Source: Icerya purchasi
Taxonomy: Eukaryota; Arthropoda; Insecta; Hemiptera; Monophlebidae
Length of the DNA: 64,000 nucleotides
Assembly (NCBI GenBank): GCA_039619475.1
Contig: CM077116.1
Coordinates: 3,224,001 to 3,288,000 of the forward strand
Reading direction: 5' to 3'
This document shows, piece by piece, positions 23,908-36,178 of the stretch. Position 1 is the first letter of the stretch. Each line of letters starts with the position of its first letter. The position numbers were made by a program, and so were the translations under genes. The notes beneath the pieces are model-generated. The model searched no databases, was not told the origin of the DNA, and was given only the letters and a program-made list of their open reading frames with translations.

Positions 23908-25329
23908 ACTGACGCGTTATTATAATGCCAGTTCAAAGTCCCCTTTGATTGTTTCGGAAGTCTTTAAACGCGCGAACGTTGAAGCGAGATGTTATCGGGA
24001 ATTTACGCGTTCCATAGCAAAAAACTATGGTTCTACAACAATCCGAGTTCTCTGTAAACGTCATCTCCTATTACCTCCTATTCTCGCGATTACACAGACT
24101 TCGCTTTTTATCGAAATAAACCATTATTTTCATTTTCTTTTCGTACATCCTTTTCGGCTTCGGGCACTCCAGTCTATTATTACCTATCCACGCGTATAAA
24201 TGGTAGCTGGGCTAATTGTATATTTCTTTTTTCCACGTAGTAAATTGCTTTCGAGTAAACTTTTCCAACTTCATCTCTTTCAAAGCTTGTTTTAGTGACG
24301 AAGCGAAACGCTATAGGCAACGCACCAGCATTACCACGCTTTGGGAATAATATATTTATATTTTCAGCCAAACAGTGCTGTCTTTTGCTCGGTTAATTGC
24401 CTCTTTTAACCGATATCTCTCTTCGGAAATTCGTGTCACTCCGGTGACCGAAGAATTCCCGCTGACTTTGAATAAGCGAAACTAATTTCAGGCGATTATT
24501 TCTTCGGTATCCGGCCTAGATATAGGAAGAACGGGATGATAATTTAACGGTAAAAAGCGAGAACGGCGAATAGTAGCGCGCAAAATTCGCACTCCTCCAT
24601 CAGACCTTTGAACAGCAGTCGAATAGTGAACAAATTGAATGATTGAGAAGTGTTCAGGGCGCAGATACACTGCGTTCTGGGAAAATAACAGAAAGACGAT
24701 TTAGCGGATTTAGAACCGTAGTACCCGCGCCTGTAACAGAATGCAACCACTGAACGATTCATATTCATATTCAACCGACACTGTCGTTTATTTTCCGGTT
24801 CACCGTATTTATTTTCAGACACGTCTGGAGAAAATTCATATAATGCAAAAATATATAATTCGCGAAATTCATATGCGACTGACGACACACATTTCAATGT
24901 CATTGTCGGTATGTGAAATTAAAGTTATAGTTAATATAAATTGCCGTAATGATGAAAAGCATAATGTCGATAAATTTAAATACATAAAAAATGAAAAATG
25001 TACTAGATATAAAACAAAACATTGTAATTTTGATTAAATCCACTTTTTAAAATTTCGTTAAATTTCATTTTTAATATTTATTTTTCATTTATTACATGTT
25101 TTACGTTTTAAGTTTATCGATATATTAGTTTATCAATTTTTTTTTCTCTTACATAGCTTAAATACCGTTTTATAATAAATATTTTAGTACTAGTACGATT
25201 TTTTGTATTTTTTTAAGTTTCATTCTATTATCGTTTTATTTGTAATATTTATTTTTTAATATGTTTTAAATTTATCGATATATCGTCGTCGTCGGAGTGG
25301 CATCTCTTGTATCAAGAAGTTGCGTACAT
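23906..25329. other. unassigned DNA
   Basis: A 119-codon minus-strand frame at 24544-24903 and a 98-codon plus-strand frame at 24741-25037 overlap, with no recognised domain. The interval 25040-25290 is very AT-rich. Confidence 0.4.
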
Positions 25330-25760
25330 CTATATTCTTCGATTTCTGGCGTATCTAATCGTGTCTCGTATGATTTTGCGTGAACAGTTGGACGGTGCAT
25401 TCGTGGTTACTAGCTCCAATCTTCTTCTTCCTTTAATGGGCTTTCCCTGAATTTGTCCTTGTAATGCCAGCATGAATACACCGTTTTCCCGGATTTTATG
25501 TGCTATGTATTTCAGCTTCCGGTGTTTGATGTTTTCAACTATCGTTTTGTTTTCTTTATTCACTTTTGCTAAGACTGATACGTTTGTTGCAAAATCAGTC
25601 CAAGGTATTTCGCGAATAATCTTCGATAACACCACATTTCGAAAGTGTTCGGTCTTCTTTCAATATCCGCATTCATTGTCCAGGTTTCACACGAATATTT
25701 TAGTAATTACTATCTTTAATTATTATTATTTTTTTCTATCAGTTACGTATATAATGTGAT
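25330..25760 (-). pseudogene. RTE-like ORF2 C-terminal fragment
   Basis: The minus strand reads YSCETWTMNADIERR and FEMWCYRR, matching the YGCETWTL...EMWCYRRMLRI block. After a frameshift it continues IPWTDFATNVSVLAKVNKEN, then ENIKHRKLKYIAHKIREN, then LQGQIQGKPIKGRRRLE, the IKHRKLEYLGH and QGKI-GKR--GRRR motifs. The last 40 residues no longer follow the family pattern. One frameshift separates two open parts, of which the second is about 100 codons. Confidence 0.75.
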
Positions 25761-26935
25761 AAATATTACACATTGATCATGATTATTAGGCTGAAACATG
25801 TCGGTTTAATTTTACAAATTTCTGAAATTATATACACTGAAGTCCCCTTCCTAAGTCGCACTACGGGACACCGAACATTTGATTCTCTATTTGTACATTT
25901 TAGTTATAGAATTGAAGGCACGGCAATTGTTGTATATTCCGAACGCGAATATACAAGACTACACCTGGAATTGGTGTTGTGAATGTTTGATTTATCAATG
26001 TAAAAATGCAGTCCCGTGTACGTCTGCCTACTATACACCAACTTATGCAAGTTCGCCGTTTAGCGAATGTTTAATTATTTTCGTAATAATTTCTGTCGTC
26101 GTCTATGATCGGGCAAACCAAGCGCTCCGTAAACTAGACTATCGCATTTGCTGTTTGCTTCGTAATTAACAGAAATTGATTCTGCAGGGCTATTAACATT
26201 ATTAACTTTCAACGTTACTCAACAACTGCGCATAGCAACTACTGAGAAGACCGGTCAGGACATATGTCACAGAGTGACTCGCGATAACGGAAATTATCAA
26301 AATTGTAAACGCAATGACACACATTTATTCATTCAATGTAAATGAACAGCACGCAGTATCGTTTGCCTTTTTTTTTTCTTTTCTCTTTTGCCTGCGTCAA
26401 CCATGTCTACCACCTTAACCCAGCTACAAGTGACATTTTTCCATGTTCCGAATGTGCGGCTGCGGCATATCTTGTCCAAACGAAACACAATTAACTAACC
26501 TACTACGCTACGGTAGCTAGTAAATATTGTTCTCCATCTTCAACTACAAAAAATAAAACACTGCTAAAGGCGAAAAAGGAATTTGTCTATTTTGGACGTC
26601 AAATTTTTGAACACTACTCCCTTAATCGGGCAAATTGCATCGGCTTAACAATCGCTACATTTCGTTATTATTTCTTTATCATTTGATAATTTTTATAAGT
26701 ATATTGACAGGAATCAGGGTTTGAGTCGCTATCTTTTATTAAATAAGCGGCGAAAGAAAACAAATATAAACAGAATTGTAGTACTGATTTAGTTGTGATA
26801 AATATTATTTTGCTGGCTGCTTGCGCTGTGCACTAACCAACGAAGCTTTATCGGGAGGTCAATCGTCGTAGGACCGAGTATATTGCTTTTAGAGAAATGG
26901 CTGTGCGCTGCTTATAGAGACGCATGTACACATAG
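25761..26935. other. unassigned DNA
   Basis: Two plus-strand frames of 69 and 96 codons (25773-26169) overlap and show no domain. Nothing else was recognised. Confidence 0.4.
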
Positions 26936-26938
26936 AAG

Positions 26939-27334
26939 CGTCTAAAATGTATCCGATGAGAGGCCGTTTTATTCGGAAAGTATCATTAAACTTGTGGGGT
27001 TTTCATTAGATTCGATCAGGTAGCAGCACATTCTGCTCGTTTCTAGAGTATCGGCATTAAATACTAATAAAACAAAGTGATTATTTTTAGTTATGCCGCG
27101 TATATTTCTTAAAATAGTTTATAATAATAAAAAAATTTCTTCTAATTTCTTTAATTATAGTTACTACACGACAATAATTATATTTTGTAATACACTTAAA
27201 AATCGAAATTTTTAAAAATACCGTTTCTTTTTTAATTACATAACCAAAAATTCAATACTGCTTCATTTCATTACAAGAACCCCTCAATAATACTTTCCGA
27301 ATGAAATGGCCCCTCATCGGGTACATTTTAGACG
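26939..27334. mobile_element. non-autonomous element with ~60-bp inverted termini (candidate)
   Basis: The left arm starts CGTCTAAAATGTATCCGATG and includes GGCCGTTTTATTCGGAAAGT. The right arm is its near reverse complement (GTACATTTTAGACG at the end). The roughly 60-bp arms differ at about ten positions and enclose about 270 bp of AT-rich non-coding DNA. I see no clear target duplication, so the superfamily is unassigned. A related GAGGCCGTTTTGTAAGTTGA stretch occurs near 29548. Confidence 0.5.
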
Positions 27335-28055
27335 GTTGTTAACACGCCATATGTATATATATATATATGTTAGTATACAGGCACAGGTAACGGAAAGTTT
27401 GGCTTATCGATTTACGATCGAACAACATTAATGGAGGATAGTCAGTGAACGAAAGTTTATAAAATATACTCGGCTCTTTTGTTGTACTTAAATTGTAATA
27501 TAGTTTTACTGGCTAGAAGCTTTGGATGATAATAGTGCAAAGAGTATTAGTCTGCATAGTTATCTGGTTAGTTTCCATCTTACGAGACGTAGGTAACTTT
27601 TACACACAAGTAAAGAATACGAACTATAAAGTATATTTTTATTTGTGTTGTTACTTATTAAACTTAATAAACATTTTGGATAAATAATTCTGTTTTATAT
27701 ATAACAACCGTTGATAAATAAATAATATTTTTTGGCGGATTTCTTATGGAGAAATACACTGGATTTTTTAAGGAAAAAAAAAAAAAATATCGTTAAGCTA
27801 TCTGGCGTCCCGTGATTTTTATTAATGTAACAAATTCGATCAGATTAGAATTAAATGTCGCTTTAAAACAATCAAATCTTCGATCAAAATTGGCATCAAA
27901 CGTCAACTTTGAATAATTCCCGTAAAAAATACAAAACATCATCGATCAATTCGTATTAATATATAGGCTGATGAATTTTTTTTCCTCTCTAGGGCATATC
28001 TACAGCCGATCTTAGCCCAGTAACGATATGAGGAAAAAGAATCAATTAGATATGG
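27335..28055. other. unassigned AT-rich DNA
   Basis: Only short AT repeats (27353-27367) and an A-run (27775-27786) were noted. Confidence 0.4.
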
Positions 28056-28059
28056 ACTC

Positions 28060-28350
28060 GATCGGATATTGACAAAATAAAAGAATTAAGGATCGGAACA
28101 ATGGACATCGATGGGAATAAGACATAAGAGGCACAATAAGAAGTGGGGAGCTTAGGCGACAACAAATCAGAATAGTTCATTCAAGAGGGATCATTCGGAG
28201 AAAATATGGTCATACGGCTTCATCGTTGGGAAATTAGGGGAAAGTGCGAGACAAAAACGAAAATATGGTTAAGACGTAAACAAATAATAGAGATGATATC
28301 GGAATGGCGAAGCGAAATCATAAAATCAAGGATAGGAAGATTAGGTTAAA
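28060..28350 (-). pseudogene. probable I-like ORF2 C-terminal relic
   Basis: Purine-rich on the plus strand. The minus strand has DIISIICLRLNHIFV, comparable to the ISAICRLRFGHNLLP motif seen clearly at 7.4 kb. Much of the rest is unassignable. A T22 run follows at 28389-28410. Confidence 0.35.
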
Positions 28351-28410
28351 TGGATGTACGTAAAAAGAAAGTTCGACGACTTTTTACATTTTTTTTTTTT
28401 TTTTTTTTGA

Positions 28411-29389
28411 CTTTTTCGATCAACCTTTTTCATTAGTTTATAATGGAAATTCCTATCAGTTATTACTATTGATAGTTTTATACCCATATGTAAGCTACCG
28501 GGTTTCGCTAATATTATACATTATACATACGCGCATAAAACTACCAATGATAATGACTAAGAGGAATATGACCATTATACCATTAAAAAATGTGTACATG
28601 CTGAAGAATAAGAATCGCACATTTGCACTAAATTCATTCGAAAAAAAAGAACCTTACATAGAGTTATAAACGAGTTGCTTTATTGTACGGAAACTAAAGA
28701 ATATTAACCATTATAGATTACTGTTTAGCAAATATTGAAGCTGTAGGTGTAATCTTACGAAGAACTGCGTTCGCATTTACCAATGAAATTCTTCGGTTTT
28801 CTCTTTTCAAGGAAGGTTATTTACTATTTATTATTTTACTTTTAAAGAAAAAGACAAAAAGAAGACAGAGAATGTTCTTGCGGAGGACCCCTCTTCATTT
28901 CACATAAACTATTTGTATTATAATCGTTTTCCTTTGATAATTTCGTTTTCAAAATAAATTATGTTTCAAAGTGTTGTATTTATGTTTAAAACAATCTGTA
29001 AAATTAGTTATGCTTTTCAATGTTTTAATTTTAAATCTTTTACGATATGTTCGGAAACCTTCACGGCCTATGTTAAAAAATAATCTGTTGTTAGTTCGTT
29101 TTTTTTTTCTTTTTCTTTTTTTATGGCTTTGGAATATTAGCGTAATCTACTCTATACTTAAACACACCTACTTTAAAAATAATCTACAACAGCAACATTT
29201 ATGTGAACCGCTGAATCAAAAAGAGAAGCCCAAAAAAAAATAAATAAAAATAAAGGAAAAATAAGAAAAATAAATAAATTTTGTTTAGGAAATTAAAAGT
29301 GAAAAACCAAATAAATACTTTAAATAATAATTCTCTGTATTTTTAAGAAGACGAATATAGTAACGCCTCAATAATCGATATTAATTAAG
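28411..29389. other. unassigned AT-rich DNA
   Basis: Short frames (66 and 90 codons, plus strand) show no recognisable motif; both are Lys/Leu-rich as expected from AT bias. Confidence 0.4.
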
Positions 29390-30590
29390 TTCAGCGTTCT
29401 AGCTGCTCGTCGTATTCGTTTATGTATTTCAGTCGAATTCTGTTAATTTTTTTGCTTTAATTAATTTCGTTCATTTTTCGGTATTTAAATATCATTTGTT
29501 TACCTAATCAAAATTCTGCCAGCAGGATGCTATAAAATCTATGGTAAGAGGCCGTTTTGTAAGTTGATCCTTTGTCGCAATCTAGTTTTAATCGTATTCT
29601 TTTTGTTTTCGACTGAAAAATAATACTTCCGTATTCGAATGTACATATTGATCGAAATAAAGTTGAGTATATGGAACTTTACCCTTTTTTTCCTACAAAG
29701 GGCTACTTCATTTTACGATGACATTTCTTTTTAACTTTATCTGAAATATAATTAACGCGACCATATTGAAACTTAAGCTTTTTTCACCTATTGTTAATCC
29801 GAAATATTTAATTTGTAGATTAGTTTTTCTTCTTTCTGATGTGATTTTTCACATATATTTTTTTTTGCGATTTTTGGTTTTACTAAGAGCGTATTAGTTT
29901 TTTTGCGGATTTTTTATTTTTTTTAATTTCTTCATTTATTTCCCCCATTGATTACGCTTGAATCTACAAGGAAAAAAGATCATCCGTGTAACTAAATAAT
30001 TTTATACCGCTTTTGAGTAGCGCTACTTTAGATATTTTCGTCACACACCTATTTTAAAAAGATTACAGGGAGGCTAGTCCTCGATTGGCTCTGTCATATA
30101 TTAGTTTTTTCCCCTTAAAATCCAATTCTTCTACTATTTAAGTAAGCCTGCTTCAATACTTCCATTTAAACAATTTATAATGAAAGACCATTTTATTGCG
30201 TACGTTCCGCTTACATCGAAACTTATTAATATAATTATTTTGTTAATGTATAATTTAATTATTTACCCGTTCATTAGTTGTTTTTTTTTCTGATAAATAT
30301 ACAAATTGATAATTACGTGATAATTTTCCTAACTTCCGTTCATATTAACGTGCGAACTTTTTCGCTACATTTATCCTACATTAGGTAACAGATCTATATA
30401 CGAATTCAGATGATGTAAGGTTTCCCGGGGTTTTTTATTAATTTTCTTATTTCGCAAAAGTACAGCAAATTTCTTAGTTTTTTTTTTTAAACGTATAATT
30501 AAGACCGCTTCAGATATTTCGTTTTAGTATTTTTACCAATGCCGTGTTTTTATTTTCGTTTTTTCTACTAAAAAAGTTGTCCCGAAATTA
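29390..30590 (-). pseudogene. CR1/L2-like reverse transcriptase relic
   Basis: On the minus strand, motifs occur in the correct RT order through many frameshifts. DRANRGLASL (30066-30100) sits where RGLPQGSPLSP is expected. LFSYTDDLFSL carries the active site as YTDD at 29976-29990. KYFGLTIGEKSLSF (29780-29812) matches the KYLGLTID-KL-F block, and a thumb-like stretch follows near 29540-29650. The 5' limit is uncertain. Clade assignment from motif style only; it is unlike the I-like and RTE-like copies here. Confidence 0.5.
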
Positions 30591-32615
30591 GCGGCGTATT
30601 CATTTTCGATTATTTGCTAGTCGTAATTTTTATTATTTTTCAATAATTTACAAATTTAAGTGAACGAAAAAAAAAAAAAAAAATTAAAATTAAGGCTACC
30701 AAAAATTGAAAAACTCGTCGTTTTGACATTATTGTGCTTGCATTGAATTCAGCTGCATCGCTGTTTATTCATTTCCTTCTCGTTTGCCATTCGGCTGAAT
30801 GAATTTTTTTGGAAAAAGTAATTTTATTGATTTCACAAATGTCGTACAACTTTAAAATCTGGGTGAATTTCTGCTTTCCCGTTTTTTAATAACTGGAAGT
30901 GGTTGCTTTTTTTTACGTGTGCTTCGCCAGAAAAAAAAAAAAAAAAAAAAAAAAAAGAAAAAAACCTATTATAATTTAACGAGGTTCAATTATTAAGGAG
31001 TACAGAAGGAATATTATTAGGGTGTTTTAGTTTTTCATATACGGCAATTGCAGAGAAAATAAATAAAGTTCAAACCCATTTCATTTACAGAGGAAAAACG
31101 GATATTTATTTGCTTTTGGTTAATTTCATCGTCGGAAAATTAGTTTTAATAACCGGAAATACGAAAAAGATACTTCTATTGAAATGGACTTTTCTCTTTT
31201 TTTGTTTGACCAAACCGGAACAAAACCGGATTGAAAAGTATAACGGTTCAAAGCTGCGAAAGTAATCTCATTCGCCCGGCTATCACCTATCGAGGTTTCC
31301 GCTATTTTCTCAATTTTACGATTTTTAGTGAGCTTTTTTTGTACTAGAGCAGCGTGCTTGGATGTATTTTTTTCTCTTTTTGCCCCAAACCGGATTCCGG
31401 TAAATATCCGACTGAAGTCAGCCGTCTAGCCTGCAAGTTGCTAGATCTAATTTAAAACACGGGCTATTTTCCCGTGATAAGCACGTTAACCGCTTACATC
31501 GCTGATTTAAATTCGAAAGCAACGCGATATTATCGTGATGCCTACGAAAAACAACAGCTCCTGTCGCAATTATTTTATTATAAAGCGTTTCCTCTTTACC
31601 GAGTAATATCGTTAAAATCAAAATATGCCGGAATTCGCAGTGGCGTCGTTGGCCGGCGGGAAAATTAGCGCGCGTGTAAGTCAATTAAAAAAATGCGGTT
31701 TCCGTGCCGGGAAACGAAGCCGGAATTAATGGAACTGAATTTTTAATACTTGTTTCTTGTGCGCTGTAGCCGTTTGAAATGCTTCCGAACAGTCGAAATG
31801 CCGCATTACTTACACGTGTCAGGGAAATAAATTATGCCGTACAATTTGTATAATATTGTTATTATTTCTTCGCTCGGTCTGCCTGTTTTTAACTAATGCA
31901 CTGCATGCAGCTATAGTAGTCCTCCGCAGGCTAATTCCTGCAAAAAGAGTTATTTGCAATGGAACGGAAACGCTAGCTGAATACCTAATCGGTTATTCGG
32001 CGGCGACCGAGTTGCGATTCGCCTAACGACTGGAGTCATTCGGTAGGGTAAACACGGAATTGATAGCGCGAAATCGGACTCAGCTATCGTGTCCCCGTAA
32101 ACGGAATTTAATAGGAGCGAATTTTTAAGCTAATGAGAGTTCTCGCAATTCATTTTTACGCATTTTCTTCTTTTTTTTTTTTGCTTTCTTTTGTCAATAA
32201 TGAAATGAGCGGAGAATTATTACCAGCAGCGCCTCAATTAGATTGCCTGAAGATCACCACATTTTCAGATCCATGATCTTCCGAGTTGAAATATTGCTTT
32301 GAAGTAATTTTTACAACGAAATCGCCGTTTCCCGCCGATTTCGAAAGGAGTAGTGTGTAAAAGGGGCTCTCATATCTAAGGCAACATCCCGTACACTGAA
32401 ATATATTTCAATCTAAATAACGATTACTTTTTACCAAATATGAAAGATGACCAGATAACTTTTGCGCAGTTTAACTCTTTACCTTTAAACTCGTATGTAT
32501 ACTTTAAATCGATCCTCATCTATATTGGAAATAGTTTCTTCCCACTGCTGCCTCAAAGGAATTAATCGGCATGTTTTAATAATTCCGGCAGAATCTTTGG
32601 GCTGCTAGCTTATTT
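30591..32615. other. unassigned DNA with poly-A runs
   Basis: An A18 run lies near 30667-30683 and an A26 run at 30931-30956; the latter could be a retroposon tail, but the preceding 200 bp show no recognisable body. Overlapping frames at 31418-31684 and 31474-31668 lack domains. Confidence 0.4.
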
Positions 32616-32619
32616 CGTT

Positions 32620-32903
32620 TGCGACCCCGATCATATAACATTCGAATTACTCGTTACTTGCCATCGAACAAATTTCTTTTTACTCCTTTCTTTTATCGAA
32701 TGGCGTTCCTGCTTTATGCAATGCTTCGTTCATTCTTTCCCTTCCCTTTCATGCAAGTTCTTGATTCTTTTTTATCGGCTATTTGTGATCTAATAAAGAT
32801 CTAAGCCATCTCAGTCTCCTTATTTTTCTGTTCTCGGGCCAATGTCCCTCTTGACGAACACGCATTAAAAAAAAACAAGTAATAATAATAATAATAATAA
32901 TAA
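32620..32903 (+). pseudogene. I-like ORF2 3' end with (TAA)n tail
   Basis: The pyrimidine-rich plus strand ends FLSAICDLIKI-stop, parallel to WLSAISNCINV-stop at 7.7 kb. It then carries GGGCCAATGTCCCTC and ACGAAC in the 3' UTR as in that copy, an A-rich run, and (AAT)8 at 32879-32903. TAA-type tails are known for I elements. Only the last 60 or so codons are present and the left limit is uncertain. Confidence 0.5.
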
Positions 32904-33094
32904 GCTTATTACTGCGAGGGAATTCATCAAAGAAAAAAAAAAATACGTTTTGAAATTCTGTGTCATTACGGACAATTAAGAAGTTAATAAATTTTTTTCA
33001 AACAAAACGGGAAATTACGCGACCCTTTTTTTTGTGGGGGGGGGGCTACCAGGCTCGGTTCAACAAAAATAGTGATCAATTTAATTTTTTCTTT

Positions 33095-33190
33095 TTTACC
33101 AGAAAATTATCTAGGGGAAGTAAAGGCGACCGAGAGAAAGAAACACTGGCCCCAGTATCCTTTTTAGATCCATTAGGCTCAGTATGTAAT
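33095..33190 (+). repeat. dispersed repeat of unknown class, copy A
   Basis: This shares an extended similarity with the minus strand of 58330-58430: GTAAAGGCGACCGAGAGAAA here against GTAAAGGCGGCCGAGAGAAA there, then a CTGGCC-CAGTAT core and AGATCCATT(A/G)GG. The flanks upstream also resemble each other weakly (ACCAGA-AAATCT). No domain recognised. Confidence 0.6.
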
Positions 33191-33459
33191 GAAGAGCTTT
33201 ATTCCATTACTCATGCGGACTAGAGACTTTCGATGATTCTTTGTTCATTCGAAAGTGTACTGGTGCTCAAAATAAACGCCTCTGAAAAAATGTGGTCGTT
33301 CCAGATATTTACATTTATTAAACTTAAAACATGATTAAATATTAGGCGTCGAAAGATGATTTAAAAAAAAGTTGAAGTATCATAAATACAAATTCGAATG
33401 AAGAAATCAAATTTTGAACTGCCGTAGCATACAAGCTTATCACCTTCATAAAAGTCGAT

Positions 33460-34975
33460 TCTTCTTCTTCTTTGATTAGCGTGCCGTGTACTGCCACCTA
33501 AGCCAATACGTTAGTGGTCTTGAGAAAACGTAGGAGGCGTTCAATTTTGTCTTGTGACAACGATTTCATTCCTTCAATTGTTAGATAATGAGGTTTTCCA
33601 TAGTCGAATATTATCTCGAATTGAGCGCAGCTCGTTCGTGTTTGGGATGTTGGTCCACTATTTTTGCCATGTTTGAAGTAATTTTTGCACTATATGAGCC
33701 TTCAAATCCATTGACGGAATTTCAATGTTCGGTACCGAAAAGAACAATGAACCTTCTTTTGCCACAGTATCCGCGAATGAATTCCCCTGGATCGCAACGT
33801 GTGATGGGATCCATGCGAACGAAACACGGGTACTTGAACTGCAAAGAGTGCGAATAAATTCCTTTGCTATTGGATGTTGGTGAGAAGAGTTCTATTTTTG
33901 ATTGATGCGATCGCGTTTAATGAGTGTTTGTGCATATGAAGTGTGAGGATTGAGGATCGGAAATTATTACAATTCCTATTTCAAGTTTTATAACAAATAG
34001 TTCCGCCGAAAGAATAGTGAATAGTGCCGGAAGAGAGCAACGAGGAATAATTTTTTGGTCGGTTGCTATTCCACAATCTGTTCCTCGAGGTGTTTTTGAG
34101 TCGTCAGTAAAAACTATTTTGCAACTGCCATATTTGCTGATCATGCATATTGATATGCGGAACGTAAAATGCTCGGACATGTTTCTCTTTTTGAGAATTG
34201 CTGGAGCTGAAGATCTATGTCGAGATGCAGGTTTACCCATGGAGGTGTTGGTGCTATCGGGTTAGTTGATATGTCGGCGGTAAAGTGAATTGTATCGAAT
34301 CTAAGATTTCAGTGACTTGCTTATAGAGAGTGAATACCGATGTATAAGGTGATGGTCGAAGCGAGTTCAGCGAAGGAAGTTTGACCGACGACTTAAGACG
34401 AATCTACGTGTTTAAAATGCACTGGTCTCTGTAAATATTAAGAGGAGGCATACCAGCTTCACAAAGAATGCTAACAGATGGAGAAGTAGGAAAAGCGCCA
34501 ATAGCGAGTCTCGTAGTAGTATGATGTATTGTATTGAGTGAGTTGATGACATTTTGATTAGCCGAAGAGTAGATCACAGCGCCATAGTTGAGCCTCGATT
34601 TAATCAGTGCTTGGTAGATTCTCAATAAGGAGGGACGATCTGAGCCATACAAAGTGCTAGACAGTTTACGAATTAAATTTAGTTTTTTGGTGCAGCTTGT
34701 TTTTAGTTGGTGATGTACGGTTTCCATGTAAGTTTTCATCCAAAATGATTCCTAAACATTTTACGGTATCTGATGATGGAATGGTTACGTTGTTTAGTTG
34801 GACTGAAATTTCATGACTACAGCAGTGAACTCTGCAGAAAAGAATATCGGTAGTTTTCGTGTTGGAGAAATTGAAGCCGTTGTGGACTGACCAAGCTTGT
34901 AATTTGTCGATTGTTTCCTGTAGTATTGATGTTCCTAGGGACAGGTCCGAACAGGAAGCCTTGGACAATTCCAGT
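33460..34975 (-). pseudogene. retrotransposon ORF2 relic, RT thumb to RNase H
   Basis: The minus strand begins with ETIDKLQAWSVHNGFNFSN and KTTDILFCRV, then VKCLGIILDENL, the block after the YADD site. A frameshift leads to IRKLSSTLYGSDRPSLLRIY and LIKSRLNYGAVIYSSAN, the thumb (RS-LDYG), then ILCEAGMPPLNIYR. RNase H follows: KIVFTDDSKT with the first Asp, LSAELFVI with the Glu, and WIPSHVAIQGNSFADTVAKE at 33750-33812 with the last Asp. Further on are NEIVVTRQ and an AAG-type tail at 33462-33476. At least five breaks. The palm is missing at the 5' side. Confidence 0.7.
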
Positions 34976-35712
34976 GCAACAGGTACCTTGCTTTATGGTG
35001 CTGGCACGGACAATTCAGTATAAATGTGAAAAAGAATTTTTTTTCTTACAATTTTCATAGTTTAAAACTTTAAACGCGTTTTTCTCGTAACGACTTTTTT
35101 GAAGTCGGTGGACATGATATCTCAAAAACTTCTGTACCGATCCAATTCGTGTTGAACATAGTTTTACAATACATATTTTAATTAGGTCGAAATGTTTTTA
35201 TTTTTTTTTTTTCGCTTGAGACCGATTTTACAGCTACAAAATGGCGCCATTTTTAGAGTAAATATCGTGGTTTTGACTTCAACCGACAGCAAAAAATTGA
35301 AAAAAAATTGAAAAAATTAAAGGACAACGTTGCGACCTAGATTTACTTCCAAATTAATCATTTTTTCCAACTAATTGTGTTTCGGATGATTTTGTAACGA
35401 GTTATCGTGGACACCGCAAAACATATTTTTTTGAAATGGCTTTCGTCAATTCGCTCTCACTGTTTTGTTTATGAATATTTTTTGACTAAAAAATTACTGA
35501 ATGTTCTTGAAATGTCACATAACTATTTGCAAAAAACTTTAACGAAGTAACTTTAATAGTTTCTTTAAAAAAAATTCTCAAAAAAGTGCTTTTATATACC
35601 CATTATCCCATACCCCCCCTTAAGGGAAGACAAGTATCTAGAAAACCATGAACTGGAAGGAAGAAATGGCTGAATAAGAGATAAAAGGAGTCACGATTAG
35701 AAAATGAAGAAG
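34976..35712. other. possible non-coding part of a transposon
   Basis: The interval about 35030-35640 has no frame. Its phrasing (TTGAAGTCGGTGGACATGAT near 35100, then ATCTCAAAAACTTCTGTACC) recalls non-coding parts of transposons seen in other arthropod genomes. No termini were located, so this stays a suspicion. Confidence 0.25.
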
Positions 35713-35713
35713 A

Positions 35714-36178
35714 AACTTCTTAAATTTGAGCAGTCGAATTATTTACACAAAACAGATATTTAGGATAAATTAAAGCTCACGATTTGACTTGGCTAGTTTT
35801 TACCAGCAAACTAAATTTTTAGAAGAGTAAGATATGTTGAATATAAAAACAACTTCAACAGTTTCCTCTTCACTATGATTTTATGCAAACATTCGTGGGT
35901 AATGTTAAACATTCACGGCTGTGGTTGTCTAAAATATTTTTCCTAATTAATTATTATGTATCTTTCATTAGTTGGAATTATTCCTATATCAACTTATTAG
36001 TTGAGTGAAATCGGGTCAAAAAAAAAAAAAAAATCATGTATAACATAAAGAAGATAAGTTGATTAACCAAATATAAGATAACTTGTATAGGAAAACTAGC
36101 CAAGCAAAATCGCGAGCTTTAGCTTATCCTAAATATCTGCTTTGTGTAAATAATTCGATTGTTCAAATTTAAGAAGTT
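35714..36178. mobile_element. foldback element with ~90-bp terminal inverted repeats
   Basis: The left arm starts AACTTCTTAAATTTGAGCAG and runs through ACACAAAACAGATATTTAGG to GGCTAGTTTT. The right arm is its reverse complement with about eight differences, ending CAAATTTAAGAAGTT. The total is 465 bp with no coding capacity. The centre holds a second, smaller inverted pair (ATCAACTTAT and ATAAGTTGAT). No convincing target-site duplication is visible, so the superfamily is open. Confidence 0.75.

Noticed and set aside
60..23940. ATAATGCCAGT recurring near 58, 19981 and 23922
   Set aside because: An 11-mer with no extended similarity around it; may be chance in AT-rich DNA.
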